From positions 1 to 22,904 of IMG/VR virus record IMGVR_UViG_3300027852_000176: a DNA stretch of 22,904 bases; one strand, given 5' to 3'. Position 1 is the stretch's first letter. Every line of letters starts with the position of its first letter. Shown here piece after piece: positions 22,144 to 22,904 of the stretch. The position numbers and the translations under genes are program-made. Below the pieces are notes generated by a model. That model was not told where the DNA came from. It searched no databases and was given only the letters and a program-made list of their open reading frames with translations. Origin of the DNA: a virus.

Positions 22144-22904
22144 ATGGCCTTTACAACTGGTACATCAACTGACTACGCTGACCTTCTAGCAGATGTTCGT
22201 ACTTGGCTAATCGGAACTGCAGGCTGGTCCTCTCTTGCATACACTGCTGTTACTCAAGAAGCGAAGGTTGTGGCTATCAATGTCGCTGGTACAGGCTATG
22301 CAGAAGATGATACCATTACTCTAACTGGCGGTACCTTTGCCACTGCAACTGTACTAACCGTGACTTCAATCGGTGGTAGTGGTGAGATTACAGGAATCAG
22401 TATTACAACGGCCGGTGACTACTCTGTGGTTCCATCTAACCCGGTCGCTCAAGGATCCACAAGTGGTAGTGGTGTAAATGCCACCTTTACGATGACCTAC
22501 AACGACTCCACTGGTAGCTTAGCGCTTCAAGCCCCTGGTAACGGCACAGGTAAAGAGGTCTTCATCAATATAGAGACAGATTATGATGATGGGGGCAATA
22601 CCTATGCCTGGAAAATCTTCGGTGCAACTGGCTGGGTTACTGGCCTTGCTCATGGCTCACAGCAAGGAGCTGGTGGGCCGGTCTTCTTCAATCTGTGGGA
22701 TAATACTATAGATTACTGGATCTTTGCAAATGACCGGAGATTCATTCTGATTGCTCAGGTGGGAACTAATTATATGAGCATGTATGCTGGCTTCTTCTTG
22801 CCATTCGCACTTGGAACTGAATATCCATTCCCGCTTGCTATTATTGCAAGCTATCCTGAGATGGCTCTTCCTAGTGTAGCTAATGCTCGTAATGCCTTTA
22901 TCGC
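22144..22904 (+). CDS. Distal tail or virion protein, 5' part
   Basis: The frame is open from ATG 22144 to the right edge, giving the first 253 residues, with no stop in the window. GGGAGGA lies 4-5 bases before the ATG, which follows the tape measure stop by a single base. Residues 1-35 (TSTDYADLLADVRTWLIGTA) resemble the start of structural proteins often found in aquatic phages. A Gly/Thr-rich beta segment (about 39-120, with NVAGTGYAEDDTITLTGGT and ITGISITTAGDYSVVPS) looks like an inserted repeat of a type common in fibres. The rest has aromatic strands such as YWIFANDRRFILIAQVG. Its place after the tape measure suggests a tail-tip component; no definite family is recognised. Confidence 0.8.
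   Translation, partial: MAFTTGTSTDYADLLADVRTWLIGTAGWSSLAYTAVTQEAKVVAINVAGTGYAEDDTITLTGGTFATATVLTVTSIGGSGEITGISITTAGDYSVVPSNPVAQGSTSGSGVNATFTMTYNDSTGSLALQAPGNGTGKEVFINIETDYDDGGNTYAWKIFGATGWVTGLAHGSQQGAGGPVFFNLWDNTIDYWIFANDRRFILIAQVGTNYMSMYAGFFLPFALGTEYPFPLAIIASYPEMALPSVANARNAFI

Overview
The window looks like the late (virion-building) half of a tailed double-stranded DNA phage or prophage with a long, flexible, non-contractile tail (siphovirus type). There is a tail terminator, tail tube, frameshifted tail assembly chaperone and tape measure, but no sheath gene between the terminator and tube. The genes recall those of uncultured aquatic phages, but the host cannot be named. Base composition is about 45% G+C by eye (single lines range from about 38 to 55%). 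Three near-consensus sigma70-type promoters point to an ordinary bacterial RNA polymerase. No tRNA, rRNA, CRISPR array, insertion sequence, integrase or rho-independent terminator was seen.

Layout. (1) 1-171: the 3' end of an unrecognised plus-strand gene, convergent with and overlapping the next gene by 4 bases. (2) 168-1732, minus strand: a two-gene operon of a basic unknown protein and a stand-alone LigD-type ATP-dependent DNA ligase. (3) 1733-1848: a divergent control region with two back-to-back promoters. The plus-strand promoter would start transcription at or next to the ATG of the terminase small subunit, so that message may be leaderless. (4) 1849-9065, plus strand: terminase small subunit, then a four-gene surface/fibre cassette (Ig-like protein, a 1353-residue modular fibre, an unknown 99-residue protein, a DNRLRE-like beta protein), then terminase large subunit. 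(5) 9062-11371: portal and two short proteins that are probably connectors. (6) 11372-11523: a non-coding leader with a bulged inverted repeat and an internal promoter. (7) 11524-16156, capsid module: unknown surface-like protein, XkdF-type protease with a long N-terminal extension, scaffold gene with a nested in-frame start, two tandem DUF2190-like decoration proteins, major capsid protein. (8) 16180-17567: neck genes and tail terminator. (9) 17577-22904, tail module: tube protein, chaperone with a programmed -1 frameshift at A AAA AAC, lambda-type tape measure, and the 5' part of a distal tail or virion protein that runs off the window.

How the genes work together. The terminase pair pumps DNA through the portal into a prohead. 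The prohead is built from the capsid protein on a scaffold, matured by the protease and strengthened by decoration proteins. Connector, neck and terminator proteins join the head to a tail whose length is set by the tape measure, with the G/GT chaperone pair holding the tape during tube assembly. The ligase operon faces away and probably serves replication or repair. The most useful points beyond routine annotation are the divergent promoters with a possible leaderless start, the frameshifted chaperone (its second half has no start codon of its own), the nested scaffold, the fibre cassette between the terminase genes, and the uncharacterised N-terminal part of the protease.
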